Shown in pieces: positions 8,579 to 18,900 of a DNA stretch of 64,000 bases. A program made the position numbers and the translations under genes. The stretch comes from Candidatus Thiodiazotropha endoloripes. GTDB lineage: Bacteria; Pseudomonadota; Gammaproteobacteria; Chromatiales; Chromatiaceae. Where the stretch lies: contig LVKA01000016.1 of NCBI GenBank assembly GCA_001709035.1, forward strand, positions 310,001-374,000, in the 5' to 3' direction. The first letter of the stretch is position 1, and each line of letters starts with the position of its first letter. The notes beneath the pieces are model-generated. The model saw only the letters and a list, made by a program, of their open reading frames with translations. It was not told the origin of the DNA and searched no databases.

Positions 8579-9994
8579 TCATGACTTATGTGACAATCGA
8601 TACGCCAGCACAATCGGTGCTGCAAAGGTGGTCACGATCACCATAATGATCACCGTCGCAAACAGATCCGCAGACAAGACACCCAGACTCAAACCCACAT
8701 TCGCAAATACAATACCGACTTCACCACGAGGCACCATCGCCCAACCGACGGTATTTTTGTCCACACCCGGCCCTGCTGCCCAACCGGAGACATACTTGCC
8801 TACGATCGCCGCAACGGATACAGCCAGTGCAATACTCAGTATGGTCGGATTCGCCACCAGTGACGCCAGATCGACCTGCATGCCCGTGTAGAAGAAGAAC
8901 ACCGGCACGATAAAGATCACAAAACCATGTATAAGGTCTTCAATGTGCTTGTCGCTGTGTTTGTTGATGGTGGCTTCCAGAATGCGGCGCGATTCCTTCT
9001 CACACTTGGTGTCGTTGTGAAACAGCCGCTCACGCAACTCCATGATCGCTTCCGGCTCCTTGAAGTAGCGGAAGTGTACCGGATCGAGTGCCAGCCCCAC
9101 TGCGTAGGCGCCAACGATCATCTCTAATCCGACTGAGTAGGCAAGCACCGCAAACACGATGCCTATGCCCATCACGAAGGCCGCCTTCATCTCCAGGCTG
9201 TCCTCCAGCCGGCTCACCCAATAGCTGAGGCCCGGCGCGATGCTCTGACCGAACAGAATGGCCACCGCGAACAACAGGATCGCTTTGGCGATGATGACAA
9301 ACATGCTGCCGATACCAACTGCTTCGGCGTCACCGCTGGTGGCGGCCAGTGATGATACGAAAGCGAGGATCACAAGACCCAGTACATCGTCGATGACGGC
9401 TGCGGAGCGCACCATGATTGACTCCGTGGAGTCCTTCTGCCCCAGGTCCTCAAACGTTCGTGTGGTGATGGCGATGGAGGTGGCGGAGAGTGCCGCACCG
9501 AAGAACAGGTAGACCACATCGGACTGCCCCGGCATCAGTACCGCCAGGGTGACGTAGCCAAGCACCATCGGTGCAACCACCCCGACGATGGCAACCGCCA
9601 GGGAGCGGAGCCCGACGCTCATGATGTCTTCAATGTTCGATTCGAGGCCGATCTTGAACAGCAACAGGACGACGGCGTATTCTGCAATGATGCGGATGAA
9701 TTCGGTGGTCTTGATCGGTTCCAGCCAGTCGAGACCGGTCATCAGCGCGAAATTGCCGGCAACGATGCCGGCGGTTATGCAGCCCAGAACTGCTGGAATA
9801 TTGATCAGCTTGAACAGACTGGCGAAGGCCCGGGCAAGTACCATGGCCACGGCAAACCAGATGAAGGATTGCAGGATGACTTCGTGAGCACCACCTCCGT
9901 GTTCAGCGCTGTGCTCTCCCTGGTTGAGCCAGAGGAGTACAACCACAGACACTGTGAGTAGCAGTATCTGGAACGAGCGTTTAGAGACGGGCAT
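8579..9994 (-). CDS. CPA2-family cation:proton antiporter (Na+/H+ exchanger domain)
   Basis: An inner-membrane antiporter of the monovalent cation:proton antiporter-2 family, exchanging Na+ or K+ for protons. From the ATG at 9994 it is 471 residues with about 12-13 hydrophobic segments across the whole length. The paired acidic residues of the ion site are seen in AAVIDDVLGLVIL (D202-D203). A charged loop around 325-365, rich in Glu and Lys, splits the membrane domain. There is no C-terminal TrkA-N domain, so this is not a KefB/KefC type. The start at 9994 is supported by AAAGGAG seven to eight bases upstream; an in-frame ATG seven codons earlier has no such site. Ion specificity cannot be told from sequence. 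Confidence 0.85.
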   Translation of the reverse strand: MPVSKRSFQILLLTVSVVVLLWLNQGEHSAEHGGGAHEVILQSFIWFAVAMVLARAFASLFKLINIPAVLGCITAGIVAGNFALMTGLDWLEPIKTTEFIRIIAEYAVVLLLFKIGLESNIEDIMSVGLRSLAVAIVGVVAPMVLGYVTLAVLMPGQSDVVYLFFGAALSATSIAITTRTFEDLGQKDSTESIMVRSAAVIDDVLGLVILAFVSSLAATSGDAEAVGIGSMFVIIAKAILLFAVAILFGQSIAPGLSYWVSRLEDSLEMKAAFVMGIGIVFAVLAYSVGLEMIVGAYAVGLALDPVHFRYFKEPEAIMELRERLFHNDTKCEKESRRILEATINKHSDKHIEDLIHGFVIFIVPVFFFYTGMQVDLASLVANPTILSIALAVSVAAIVGKYVSGWAAGPGVDKNTVGWAMVPRGEVGIVFANVGLSLGVLSADLFATVIIMVIVTTFAAPIVLAYRLSHKS

Positions 9995-10384
9995 GTACAG
10001 CTCCTTTCCAGTCACAGAATTTTAGTTACCTTAGCATGACAAAGCAGCTTAAACCACGGATTGCAAAGGTATGAACGGCGTATGACTGTTTGTTATGTTA
10101 TCGGTCCGGAATGCCAAGACTTGATGGCCTCTGGGAGATAAATAACAGGCAATTTCTGCTACCCCCCCTCACCCAATTAGCTGCAGGGCCATCCCCTCTC
10201 AGTCTGCTACCGTGAACCGGTAAGCGGTCACTGCTGTCCGGAATGGATTCCGATCATCTGGGTGAAAGGATGCAGCGGTTGATTTTGAAGGGTATTAGCC
10301 ATGGCAGTGACTCATAAACGAAGATTCATAATCCGGATAAGTCAATCTTAAACAGACCTGGATGGTGCTTACTCAAACCTTTTT
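9995..10384. other. gene-free interval upstream of the antiporter
   Basis: I see no credible coding frame, RNA gene or clear promoter pair in this stretch. It should hold the antiporter promoter on the minus strand. Confidence 0.5.
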
Positions 10385-10445
10385 GGTGGGGCATGGCCCC
10401 ACCCTACACGCTGAACTCTATGGTAGGGTGGGGCCATGCCCCACC
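10385..10445. repeat. double-hairpin palindromic repeat (REP/BIME- or MITE-like)
   Basis: Perfect 23-bp inverted arms at 10385-10407 and 10423-10445 enclose a 15-base spacer. Each arm is itself a hairpin, GGTGGGGC-ATG-GCCCCACC and its mirror, so the element can fold as two small hairpins or one large cruciform. It stands alone in the gap between the antiporter and the radical SAM gene, with no transposase nearby. Confidence 0.7.
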
Positions 10446-10631
10446 TATTTCCCAAACAGCGGTGGGTACACGTCGGTATGAGACAATCAATCGAAGCAAT
10501 ATGGAATCAATCACCCAAGTGATTAGCGGGCTTTCGCGGTACTTTGTGTCCATTCGCGGCTAAAAAAACCAGAGAAAAGACCTTTTCGATAACTCGGGCA
10601 TTGGTCAGGAGTCGATGTTCAACAGAGCGCT
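10446..10631. other. gene-free interval downstream of the radical SAM gene
   Basis: Nothing supportable was found here. No convincing terminator was found for the minus-strand radical SAM gene that ends at 10632. Confidence 0.45.
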
Positions 10632-12092
10632 TCAACTTTCGTTTTCGAGGGCCGGTTTGCGGATCAGATTGGTGACTTTGTATTTAGCAAAATGGGCACC
10701 GAACTTGATCAAGCGGACCATGTGCTGCGGGTAGAGCAGCGACAGCCAGGTATAGTGCCAGCTGATCGAGGGTCGCCGGTAGAAGGAGACCAGCATCTCC
10801 CGATAGTGTTTGTCCAGTTCGTCGATGCTGATCCCTTCCGGGGACCAGAGGAAGTTCATGCCGTTCATCTTCTCCCAGTGGTCGTCACGGATGTTCGAAC
10901 CATACAGGTCGTAGTAGATGGGCGAGCCCGGATAGGGGGTGAACTTGGTCAGGTTCATGATGGTCATGGGGATGTTGCGCACGAACTGCTTGGTCTCTTC
11001 GATGGAGTCCACCGTCTCACCCGGGTAACCGAGCATGAAAAGTCCCTTGGTGCGGATGCCTGCAGCGGCGGTCATTTTCACCGCCCGTTCCGAATCCTTG
11101 ACCTTGGCGGACTTGACCATCTTCTCCAGCATCTCCTGGGAACCGCTCTCCAGGCCAAAGCTGATCTCCCAGCAGCCTGCCTGTTTCATCAGCGCCAGCA
11201 CATCCTCATGCACCGTATCGACCCGGGAGGTACAGGACCAGGTCATGTTGAGCCCCTCTTCGATGAGGATTTTGCAGAACTCAGAGGCCCGCTTGCGGCT
11301 CGCCAGGAACAGGTCGTCGACGAACATCACATGGCGGATGCCGTAGGTCTGCTTGAGATGTCGCATCATCTCAACCACCTTGGCCGGGGAGTAGTAACGG
11401 ACCCGGTCGCCAAAGGTCGAGGTGTCGCAGAATTTACAGTGGAAAGGACAGCCGCGGGAGGCGGCGATGGTGGCCACCGGGCCACGGGGATAGTCGTAGA
11501 TGGCCGGCTTGTAGGCCTGGGGGAAATCGGGCAGCAGATCCCAGGCCGGCATCGGCAGGTAATCCAGATCCCGGTTGATTGCCCGGCCCTGGGTCTGGTT
11601 GATGAACGGGCCGTCCCGATAGATCAGTTCAGGCACCTCGGTGAGCTTGCCCTCCCCTTCGATGGCCCGCAGCAGGTCCATCAGGGTCTTCTCCCCTTCA
11701 CCGGTTACCGCATAGTCGAACTGACTGAACCGCTCCATGGTCTCACGCCCCATGGAGGAGACGTGAGGACCGCCGATGATGATCACCGTCTCCGGCAGCT
11801 TCTCCTTGATCGATTTGGCGATCTCTGCGGTATTCCAGACACCGACGGTGAACAGGGTGATGCCCACATAGGCGGGCGCTCTTTCCACCACCCACTCCAC
11901 CACCCCCTCGATGGTGAGGTTCATGATGTTGCTTTCGATGATCTCCGGCTCGTAACCGTGTTCTCTCACCTCGGCCGCCAGATACATCAATCCCAACGAG
12001 GGGGAGTTGTTGGTGATCTCCTTGACGAACTCATACCCCTTGGCGATGGAGTCATAGGGGGGGTTGATGAAGGTGATTTTGCGATTTGACAT
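10632..12092 (-). CDS. B12-binding-domain radical SAM protein
   Basis: A 486-residue enzyme with an N-terminal cobalamin-binding-like Rossmann domain (about residues 5-145, with IIIGGPH at 104-110). The radical SAM core is marked by CPFHCKFC, whose three cysteines C215, C219 and C222 bind the 4Fe-4S cluster in the CX3CX2C pattern. GLESGSQEML and LGYPGET further on are typical of this class. The C-terminal 100 residues contain Trp/Tyr-rich helices. Members of this class methylate or rearrange unactivated carbons in lipids, hopanoids, cofactors or natural products. The substrate cannot be told here because no biosynthetic neighbours exist. The gene stands alone, and no strong ribosome-binding site precedes the ATG. 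Confidence 0.85.
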   Translation of the reverse strand: MSNRKITFINPPYDSIAKGYEFVKEITNNSPSLGLMYLAAEVREHGYEPEIIESNIMNLTIEGVVEWVVERAPAYVGITLFTVGVWNTAEIAKSIKEKLPETVIIIGGPHVSSMGRETMERFSQFDYAVTGEGEKTLMDLLRAIEGEGKLTEVPELIYRDGPFINQTQGRAINRDLDYLPMPAWDLLPDFPQAYKPAIYDYPRGPVATIAASRGCPFHCKFCDTSTFGDRVRYYSPAKVVEMMRHLKQTYGIRHVMFVDDLFLASRKRASEFCKILIEEGLNMTWSCTSRVDTVHEDVLALMKQAGCWEISFGLESGSQEMLEKMVKSAKVKDSERAVKMTAAAGIRTKGLFMLGYPGETVDSIEETKQFVRNIPMTIMNLTKFTPYPGSPIYYDLYGSNIRDDHWEKMNGMNFLWSPEGISIDELDKHYREMLVSFYRRPSISWHYTWLSLLYPQHMVRLIKFGAHFAKYKVTNLIRKPALENES

Positions 12093-12220
12093 GTTCAGAG
12101 TTGGAATTCGCCGGGCGTCAGTGCCTTAACAGTGACTAGTTTACCTTAAATATCGGCAATACTGAGGTCATTAACACATCAAAATATCGTGTGATTCGCT
12201 TTGAACAGCCGACAGCTGAC

Positions 12221-12249
12221 TTGACGAATGGCGTGATTCAAACTATATT
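12221..12249 (+). promoter_or_regulatory. candidate sigma-70 promoter of the small gene at 12282
   Basis: TTGACG (12221-12226) and TATATT (12244-12249) are separated by exactly 17 bases; both boxes match consensus at five of six positions. The predicted start site is about 25-30 bases before the ATG at 12282. Confidence 0.6.
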
Positions 12250-12281
12250 AGTAATTAATTATATACTTTTTGGTGTTTATC

Positions 12282-12410
12282 ATGAATGATATGTTGCTGT
12301 TTAGCTGTGCCGAGCTGAGGGAACTGGTGGAAACCAATCCCGATGAGATTGAAGTGATCGTTGAGATGATGATCGAAGCGGAAGCCGACCTCTGCCGGGA
12401 GAACAGTTGA
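12282..12410 (+). CDS. small acidic protein of unknown function, 42 residues
   Basis: Encodes 42 residues starting MNDMLLFSCAELRELVETN, with a Glu/Asp-rich C-terminal helix and two cysteines (C9 and C38). No family is recognised. Support is contextual: a well-spaced promoter at 12221-12249, a GGTG ribosome-binding site about seven bases before the ATG, and a strong bidirectional terminator beginning 49 bases after the stop make a self-contained transcription unit of about 230 nt. It could instead be a small regulatory RNA with a fortuitous frame. It is convergent with sat. Confidence 0.45.
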   Translation: MNDMLLFSCAELRELVETNPDEIEVIVEMMIEAEADLCRENS

Positions 12411-12450
12411 TCTGAAGATTTTTAAAGCGTCTCCATAATAAGCTTGCAAC

Positions 12451-12485
12451 AAAAAAAATGCCCGCATAAAGCGGGCAATTTTTTT
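12451..12485. terminator. bidirectional rho-independent terminator between the small gene and sat
   Basis: The stem TGCCCGC/GCGGGCA (12459-12465 and 12471-12477) has a five-base loop. It is flanked by eight A on the left and a T-rich run on the right, so it can work for sat on the minus strand and for the small gene on the plus strand. Confidence 0.85.
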
Positions 12486-12501
12486 CTTATCGAGTCAATT
12501 G

Positions 12502-13689
12502 TTATTTTATTGACTGGTAGTAATCCATCAGGATCTGAGCCACCTCAGGACGGGAGAACTCTTTGGGAGGCGCAATGCCCTGTCCCAGCATCTCACGCAC
12601 CTTGGTGCCGGACAGCAGTACGAAATCCTCTTTGCTGTGATCCGGTGCTTCACACATCATCACAACCTTGTTGAGTTTCTTCGAGTAAGCGGTGTGGTCG
12701 GCCTTGAAGATCTCGATCTCCATGGCGCCGGCCGGCACTTCGTTCTCAAAGATGGTCTGCGCATCGAAGGCACCATAGTAGTCACCCACACCGGCGTGAT
12801 CACGGCCGATGATGAAATGGGTGGCGCCCATGTTCTGACGGAAGTAGGCGTGCAGAACCGCTTCTCTGGGGCCGGCATAGAGCATGTCGAAACCATAACC
12901 GGTCACCATCGCACTGTTCGGCGGGAAGTAGAGCTCGACCATCTTGCGGATGGCGGCATCACGCACCGGTGCAGGAATATCACCCTTCTTCAGCTTACCC
13001 AGCAGCATGTGGATCACCAGGCCGTCACAGCCGAGACGATCCATGGCGATGTGGCACAGCTCTTCGTGGGCCAGATGCATGGGGTTACGGGTCTGGAAGG
13101 CGACGATCTTGCTCCAACCGCGCTCCTGGATCTCGTTGCGGATCTCTACCGCGGTGCGGAAGGTATCCGGGAAATCAGCCTGGAAGTAGGAGAAATTCAG
13201 TACCTGGATCGGACCGGACAGGGCAATACGGCCCTGGCCGTTGAACGCCGCCACACCGGGATGCTCGGCATCGTCAGTACCGTAGACCTTATCGGTCATC
13301 TCGGCCATCTGCTCATCGCTGACGGTTTCGATGGCTTCGATGTCCATCACCGCCAGGACAGGATTGCCTTCCATGTTCGGATCTCTGAGGGCAATGCGTT
13401 TGGCGTCACCGATTGCATCGATACTCTCGAGCAGACAGAGTACAGGCACTGGGAAGAAGCTGCCATCGGTGAGGGTCATCTTCTCAGCGGCACCCATCGC
13501 ATCAGCGACCGACATGTAGCCTTTCAGCGGGTTGAAGTAGCCTGCACCCATCATCACCGCATTACCGGCGGCCTGGGAGCTGATCACTACGGAAGGCAGT
13601 GATTCAGCCTCATGGGAGAGACTGTGGTGGGTATCCGGGTCATAGACAAACAAAGGTTGTAGTTCTGTTGAACCAACGGGGTTGATCAT
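12502..13689 (-). CDS. sat: sulfate adenylyltransferase (ATP sulfurylase), dissimilatory type
   Basis: Sat interconverts ATP plus sulfate with adenosine 5'-phosphosulfate plus pyrophosphate. In sulfur oxidisers it runs in reverse, making ATP from APS produced by APS reductase. This is the 395-residue single-chain homo-oligomeric form, not the CysDN form. The nucleotide loop QTRNPMHLAHE (about 196-206) carries the HxxH pair, and GRDHAG follows near 294. A SGTKVREML segment near 355 completes the active-site region; no APS kinase domain is fused. AAGGAGA sits about 10 bases before the ATG. No apr, dsr or sox genes lie in the window, so the direction of catalysis is inferred. Confidence 0.96.
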   Translation of the reverse strand: MINPVGSTELQPLFVYDPDTHHSLSHEAESLPSVVISSQAAGNAVMMGAGYFNPLKGYMSVADAMGAAEKMTLTDGSFFPVPVLCLLESIDAIGDAKRIALRDPNMEGNPVLAVMDIEAIETVSDEQMAEMTDKVYGTDDAEHPGVAAFNGQGRIALSGPIQVLNFSYFQADFPDTFRTAVEIRNEIQERGWSKIVAFQTRNPMHLAHEELCHIAMDRLGCDGLVIHMLLGKLKKGDIPAPVRDAAIRKMVELYFPPNSAMVTGYGFDMLYAGPREAVLHAYFRQNMGATHFIIGRDHAGVGDYYGAFDAQTIFENEVPAGAMEIEIFKADHTAYSKKLNKVVMMCEAPDHSKEDFVLLSGTKVREMLGQGIAPPKEFSRPEVAQILMDYYQSIK

Positions 13690-14050
13690 GACGTTTCTTC
13701 TCCTTCGCTTAGATCACTAAATTCTTATGGCCGATTCGCCTCGTCACCGAGGGCAGTTCGGTTCTGCCGATTTTGTCGTCAGTGGATTCGATCGATTGGC
13801 CCCTTCATTGATCTGTTTTAATTTCTTGAAAAGAGCCGTAAGCCACTGTTTTTTATTTAATTGTATGAGCAAGTATGCTCACACCAATACTCAAACAGCC
13901 CATACCCTACCACAACCAGGAGTTATCCAACCCAAGTTATTTTTTATGTGCTCAGCAAAATATCTGCTCGCCCCGTTTAATCGGGCCATTCCCAGGTGTG
14001 GTGTTGCGGGGGATTGATTGAAAGTGGCGGTCTGTCGCCGTAAACCACAG
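13690..14050. other. gene-free interval upstream of sat and downstream of recD
   Basis: This holds the sat leader and presumably its promoter on the minus strand, but no convincing -35/-10 pair was found. A 6-bp inverted repeat, TGAGCA-AGTA-TGCTCA, lies at 13866-13881 in an A+T-rich stretch. Confidence 0.4.
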
Positions 14051-15913
14051 CTAGGAGAGCCGTTTGAGCCGATCACTGAGGCCACTCTGGCGCTGCATAC
14101 CTCTCAGTAAGGCGGTTTTGAAAACCGTTTCCGGGCCAACCAGAATGAACCGCTGCTTGGCGCGGGTGACGGCGGTATAGACCAGCTCACGGCAGAGCAC
14201 CGGTGAGTCCTGCTTCGGCAGATGAAACAGCACCCGCTGGAATTCCGACCCCTGACTTTTGTGCACGGTGAGGGCGTAGACGGTTTCACAGTAGGGCAAG
14301 CGGGATGGTGAGACCCAGCGAACAGCACCGTCGGCCCCATTGAAAGCGACCGACAGCTCACCGGAGCCGTCCGGATGGGGCAGCACGATCCCGGTCTCAC
14401 CGTTGTAGAGATTGAGCTGATAGTCGTTGCGGGTCAGCATCACCGGTCGCCCTACATACCAGCTTGCCTGTTGGGGAATGACCCCCTGCGCTCTCAGCCG
14501 ACCGGTGATACCCTGGTTGAGCTGTATCACACCCGCCGGACCTTCCCGCAACGCCGCCAGGATACGAAAGGCATGCAGCTGTTCGAACAGCGCCTCGACG
14601 GAATCACCCCGCTCGATCGCCTGGCCGAGTTGGGCAAAATGGGCCGCTCCGAGGGCCAGTGTCTCGGCCTCATCGGCCAACCAGGTCAACTCATCCTCCG
14701 GGGTTCCCTGCTGAATCAGATGGATCGCTTGATCAGCCTCTGCCCGGTTGATCGCCGATGCCAGACAACCGATCGGGCTCTCGGCGCTGAAGCGGTAGCT
14801 GTGGTGCAGCAGCACCACCCGATCCTGCAGCGAATTGTCAGATCGGGGTAGCGGTTCAATCGGCTGACCGGTGATTTGCGCCAAGGTGGCGGCCGATTCA
14901 GCACTCGGCCCTTCGCAACCGGCACAGATATCCCCCAATACCGCACCCGCCTCTACCGAAGCGAGCTGATCCCGATCCCCCAGCAGGATCAGTCTGGCCT
15001 GGCTGGGCAGTGCGTCCAGCAGCTTGGCCATCAGCGCCACATCCACCATCGAGGCCTCATCCAGGATCAGCACATCCAGTAACAGGGGATTCTCTGCATA
15101 GTGTCGAAAACCGGTTCCCTGATTTGTGACACCCAGCAGCCGATGCAGTGTGGAGGCCTGTTCAGGTATCTTTTCCTGCTCTTCTGCCGACAGGGGCAGG
15201 CGGAGTTTGGCGTCACGGATCGATTGCTGCAGCCGCGCCGCCGCCATGCCGGTTGGTGCGGCCAGCCCGATGCGCAGCGCACTCCCGCCGGGCTGTTGGC
15301 GCAGCAGAGCCAGAATTCGTACCACGGTCGAGGTTTTGCCGGTCCCCGGACCGCCGGAGATCACTGTCAGATTCGACAGCAGGGCATTGGCTGCCGCAAC
15401 CTGCTGCCAATCGGTAACAAGATCTTCTACCGGCTGAAACAACGGCTTCAGGCTAGCGCTCAGCTGCACCCTGTCGACCATGGCCCCATGGTCTGAAGCG
15501 CGTTGCAGCAGTGCGCTCGCCAGGCGTTGCTCATAGTCCCAATATCGATGCAGATAGAGCCTCTGCTGATCGTCGAGCACCAGCGGCTGTCGACTGCCCG
15601 GACTGCCGACCACACCACTGTCAAGTAATGCTGAGCGCCACTCATCGAGTGGCGGCGTTCTGAGTGTTGGGTCGATCCCGGGCAGCAGTGCCCGCTGTGC
15701 ATGCTGATCCAAATCGAGGCAGACGTGCCCCTCATCGGTCGCCCGGCAGGTCAGGGCAATCGCCAGAGCCAGTTGCAGCGACGGTTGATCCGCCTCCTGC
15801 AGCAGGAACATCGCCAGTTGGCAGTCCAGATCCTCCAGCAGATTGTGGTCTCGCAGCCGTTTCAGTTGGGCCGCTGTCTGTTCGAACGGGTGCTGCTCGG
15901 ACCCGGCTGTCAT
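14051..15913 (-). CDS. recD: exodeoxyribonuclease V subunit alpha, RecD helicase
   Basis: RecD is the 5'-3' motor of the RecBCD enzyme that processes double-strand breaks up to Chi. The N-terminal RecD domain (about 1-150) precedes the helicase core. Walker A is GGPGTGKT (187-194), and LDEASMVD supplies motif II. VYALTVHKSQGSEF and YTAVTRAKQRFILVG are motifs V and VI of SF1B helicases. At 620 residues it is close to the E. coli 608. Its ATG overlaps the recB stop by four bases, so the two are translationally coupled; it is the last gene of the recC-recB-recD operon. Confidence 0.96.
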   Translation of the reverse strand: MTAGSEQHPFEQTAAQLKRLRDHNLLEDLDCQLAMFLLQEADQPSLQLALAIALTCRATDEGHVCLDLDQHAQRALLPGIDPTLRTPPLDEWRSALLDSGVVGSPGSRQPLVLDDQQRLYLHRYWDYEQRLASALLQRASDHGAMVDRVQLSASLKPLFQPVEDLVTDWQQVAAANALLSNLTVISGGPGTGKTSTVVRILALLRQQPGGSALRIGLAAPTGMAAARLQQSIRDAKLRLPLSAEEQEKIPEQASTLHRLLGVTNQGTGFRHYAENPLLLDVLILDEASMVDVALMAKLLDALPSQARLILLGDRDQLASVEAGAVLGDICAGCEGPSAESAATLAQITGQPIEPLPRSDNSLQDRVVLLHHSYRFSAESPIGCLASAINRAEADQAIHLIQQGTPEDELTWLADEAETLALGAAHFAQLGQAIERGDSVEALFEQLHAFRILAALREGPAGVIQLNQGITGRLRAQGVIPQQASWYVGRPVMLTRNDYQLNLYNGETGIVLPHPDGSGELSVAFNGADGAVRWVSPSRLPYCETVYALTVHKSQGSEFQRVLFHLPKQDSPVLCRELVYTAVTRAKQRFILVGPETVFKTALLRGMQRQSGLSDRLKRLS

Positions 15914-18900
15914 GACAGCTCTCCGATCATCTCATCCATGGCGTTGATGAAGTCGACCGGTGGCCGCTCCTGCACGATGCCCATACCCTGCTCCCCTTCT
16001 GGACGCATACCTCTCAGGAAGAGATAGAAGACACCACCGACGTGTTTTTCATAGTCATAGTTGGGAATTCGCAGCCGCAGATAGCGATGCAGCGCCAGGG
16101 TGTAGAGCACATACTGCAGCGGATAGTGGTGTGAGGCCATGGCTTCTGTCAGGGCCTGCTGGTGGTAGGCCGGGTAGTCGGTGCCGAGCCAGTTCGATTT
16201 GTAATCCGCTAGAAAATACTGGCCCTGAGATTCAAAAATCAGGTCGATATAGCCTTTCAGATAGCCATCCACGCTGTCGCGCCCCAAACCGCCCAGACCG
16301 GCAATCAGCCCAGGGGCATGACTGAACCGGGTGCGTTCCGCCAGCTGGCTTATCTGCCGGGTATTGAAGGCGCTCACCGGAAACTGAAAGGCCATCTCGT
16401 TGAGACGCTGGCTCGGGGTTATCTGGCCCAGGTGCAGCCCGCTTTCGGTCAGTGGGGTGGCCAGTAAGCGCTGCATCCATGGCACCACCACCTCACGCCA
16501 CTGCAGGTCGATGCCGTAGAGCAACAGCTTCTCTTCAACCAACTGCTCCATTGCACTCCGGTCCGTTTGCTGGAAGTCGAGGTTTTCCAGAATCGCATGC
16601 AGACAGCTGCCGGGACCGGCACCTCTGGGGAAACCATGCACATCGAGCCGTGACTCGAACTCCAGGGTGGTGCTGTCGCTCGCCTCGATGCCGTCATGAT
16701 CCGGCAGATCCTCCGGCAGGCCGGCGATCAGGGATGAGAAACTGGCGACCTGCTGATGTTTGGGCAGCGCTTTGCTGAAACGTCTGGCCGGGATCAGTTC
16801 AGGGGGCAGTGGCAGGGACATCTGCCCTGCCACTTCAAAGCCGGGCATCGGCGTGACGGAAACGGTCGATCCCGCCGAGGCCGCCAATGCACTCAGCTGG
16901 GCGTCATCATCGGCGGGCTGCAGCGCCTTGGCGGTCGACAGCCAATCGCTCAACTGATGTGGCGGTTGTGCACTGCCTCGGCTGTGCAGCAGCCAGCAGA
17001 GCGCTCCATGACGATTCTGTTTGGTCAAACCCCAGGGGAGATAGCAGCGGTAGCGGGATCGGGTCAGTGCCACGTAGGCCAGCCGGATGTTCTCCGCCAG
17101 GTTCTCCTGCTGGCGATAGCCCCGGTTCTGCTCCATATTCAATGAGCCCAGTTCAAGCACCGCCGCATCGTTGTCCAGTGGGTCGTGAAACAGAAACGGC
17201 CAGTCACTGCGCTTCTCCGGGGATTCGTCCCACAGATAGGGGCAGAAGACGATGCCGTATTCCAGACCTTTACTGTGGTGCAGCGTGTCGATTTTCACCA
17301 GATCCCCATCGCTCTCCAGACGCAGCAAACACTCCTCATCCTGGGAGCTGGATTGGCGCTGCTGTGCGAACCACTTCAGCAGCCCCTCCATGCCGGGGCG
17401 TTGGCTGTTTTCATGCTGTTGCAGCAGCTCCAGCAGATGGTAGAGATTGGTCAGACGACGCTCGCCATCGTGATACTCGAGCATCCGGCTCTCCATGCTG
17501 AACTCGGTCATCAGGCCCCGGATCATGACCATGAAGCCACTGCTGCGCCAGACCTGATGATATTCGAAGAAGTGCCGGGTGATCTGACTCTGCAGCGGTT
17601 CGTCTTCATTCAGGCGATCGATCTCAGCACCGTTCCAGCCAAACAGCGGGGTTGCCAGGGCCCCACGCACAACCGCTTCCCGGTGCGGCTCAAGCAACGC
17701 AATCAAGACCCGCTCCAGCGCCTCGGCCTCTGCGCTCCAATAGACACTCTGCTGACTGCTGCGTACGCTGGCGATGCCTTTGGCGGCCAGTGCTACGGCC
17801 AGACAACTGGCTTGCGAGTGGGTTCGCACCAGGATGGCGATATCACTGCCGAGCAACCGCCTTGAGCCGATTCTGACCTGCCTTGAATCATCCACAGAAA
17901 GCAGACTGGCGATCTCTGCCGCGGTGGTTTCTGCGACGGATTGACGCAGTGTCTCAACCGATAAGCCCTCCTCAGCAGGCAAACGCCAGATCTGCAGCGC
18001 CGCACTCGGCCTGCCCTGCTCGGTCAGCTGATCCCGGGGCCGCTCGGCCGCCTCGGTGGGCTGGAAGCCGATTCGGTGGTCGTAGAAAGGACGGGGTGAA
18101 AAACCGAACAGGGTGTTGATCGCCTGCACCATATCGGGGGTGGAGCGCCAGTTGGTATCCAGGGTGTGGCGTCGCCCCCCGGCACCCTCCCGGGCTTGCA
18201 GATAGGTGTAGATATCGGCGCCGCGAAAACTGTAGATCGCCTGTTTGGGATCGCCGACCAGAATCAGGGGCTGTTCCGATTCTGCGTAGATCCGATGCAG
18301 GATCTCATACTGAATCGGATCGGTATCCTGAAACTCATCCACCAGTGCGACCTGATAGCGGTTGCGCAGCAGACCGCACAGCTGCCCCGACTGATCCTTT
18401 TGCAGCGCCTCATGAAGCTGCAGCAGCAGATCGTCATAGGACCACTCCCCCGCCTCCACCTGGCGACGGGGCAACTCCTGCTGCAGGTAGTGGTAGAGGC
18501 GGGCCTGCCAGGCCACCTTGGCCTGATGGAAGGCAGCCACACACTGCTCAGAGAGGGGCAGATAGTCCGCCAGGGCATTGAAAAACCGATTTTCCGGCGC
18601 TGTTTTGCCCTTCTTCACCGCCTGAGCGATCACCTCCGGGGTAAAACGGATCACCTTATCGAAGGGGGCCTCATAGAGAGTACCGTTGAGCCACAGATCC
18701 ATCCGTGCACACCAACCTGCCAGCCAGTCGGCGCGATAGCCTTTCAGCACCTGCTTGTCGCTCAGCAGTTTCTCAACCTGTTCCCTTTCGGCATACCAGC
18801 AGGCGCGCAACTGCTGTTGTGCCTGTTCAGCCTGCTGCTCCAAGCCGACCAGATTGTCGGGCCATGCAGCACCACTCACCCGGAGATAGGGCTTGCCCAG

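Noticed and set aside
10692-12089. Long plus-strand open frame (465 codons) antisense to the radical SAM gene
   Set aside because: Its translation is rich in His, Gly, Arg and Asp with no domain, and the opposite strand encodes a clear radical SAM enzyme. It reflects codon bias.
12255-12467. Minus-strand frame of 70 codons opposite the small acidic gene
   Set aside because: It runs through the terminator stem and has no ribosome-binding site; the plus-strand frame has promoter support.
12637-13602. Plus-strand open frame of 321 codons antisense to sat
   Set aside because: No recognisable domain; the minus strand encodes a complete ATP sulfurylase.
13866-13881. TGAGCA-AGTA-TGCTCA inverted repeat as an operator of sat
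   Set aside because: The half-sites are short, no promoter could be placed beside it and no known regulator motif fits, so it is only mentioned in the interval entry.
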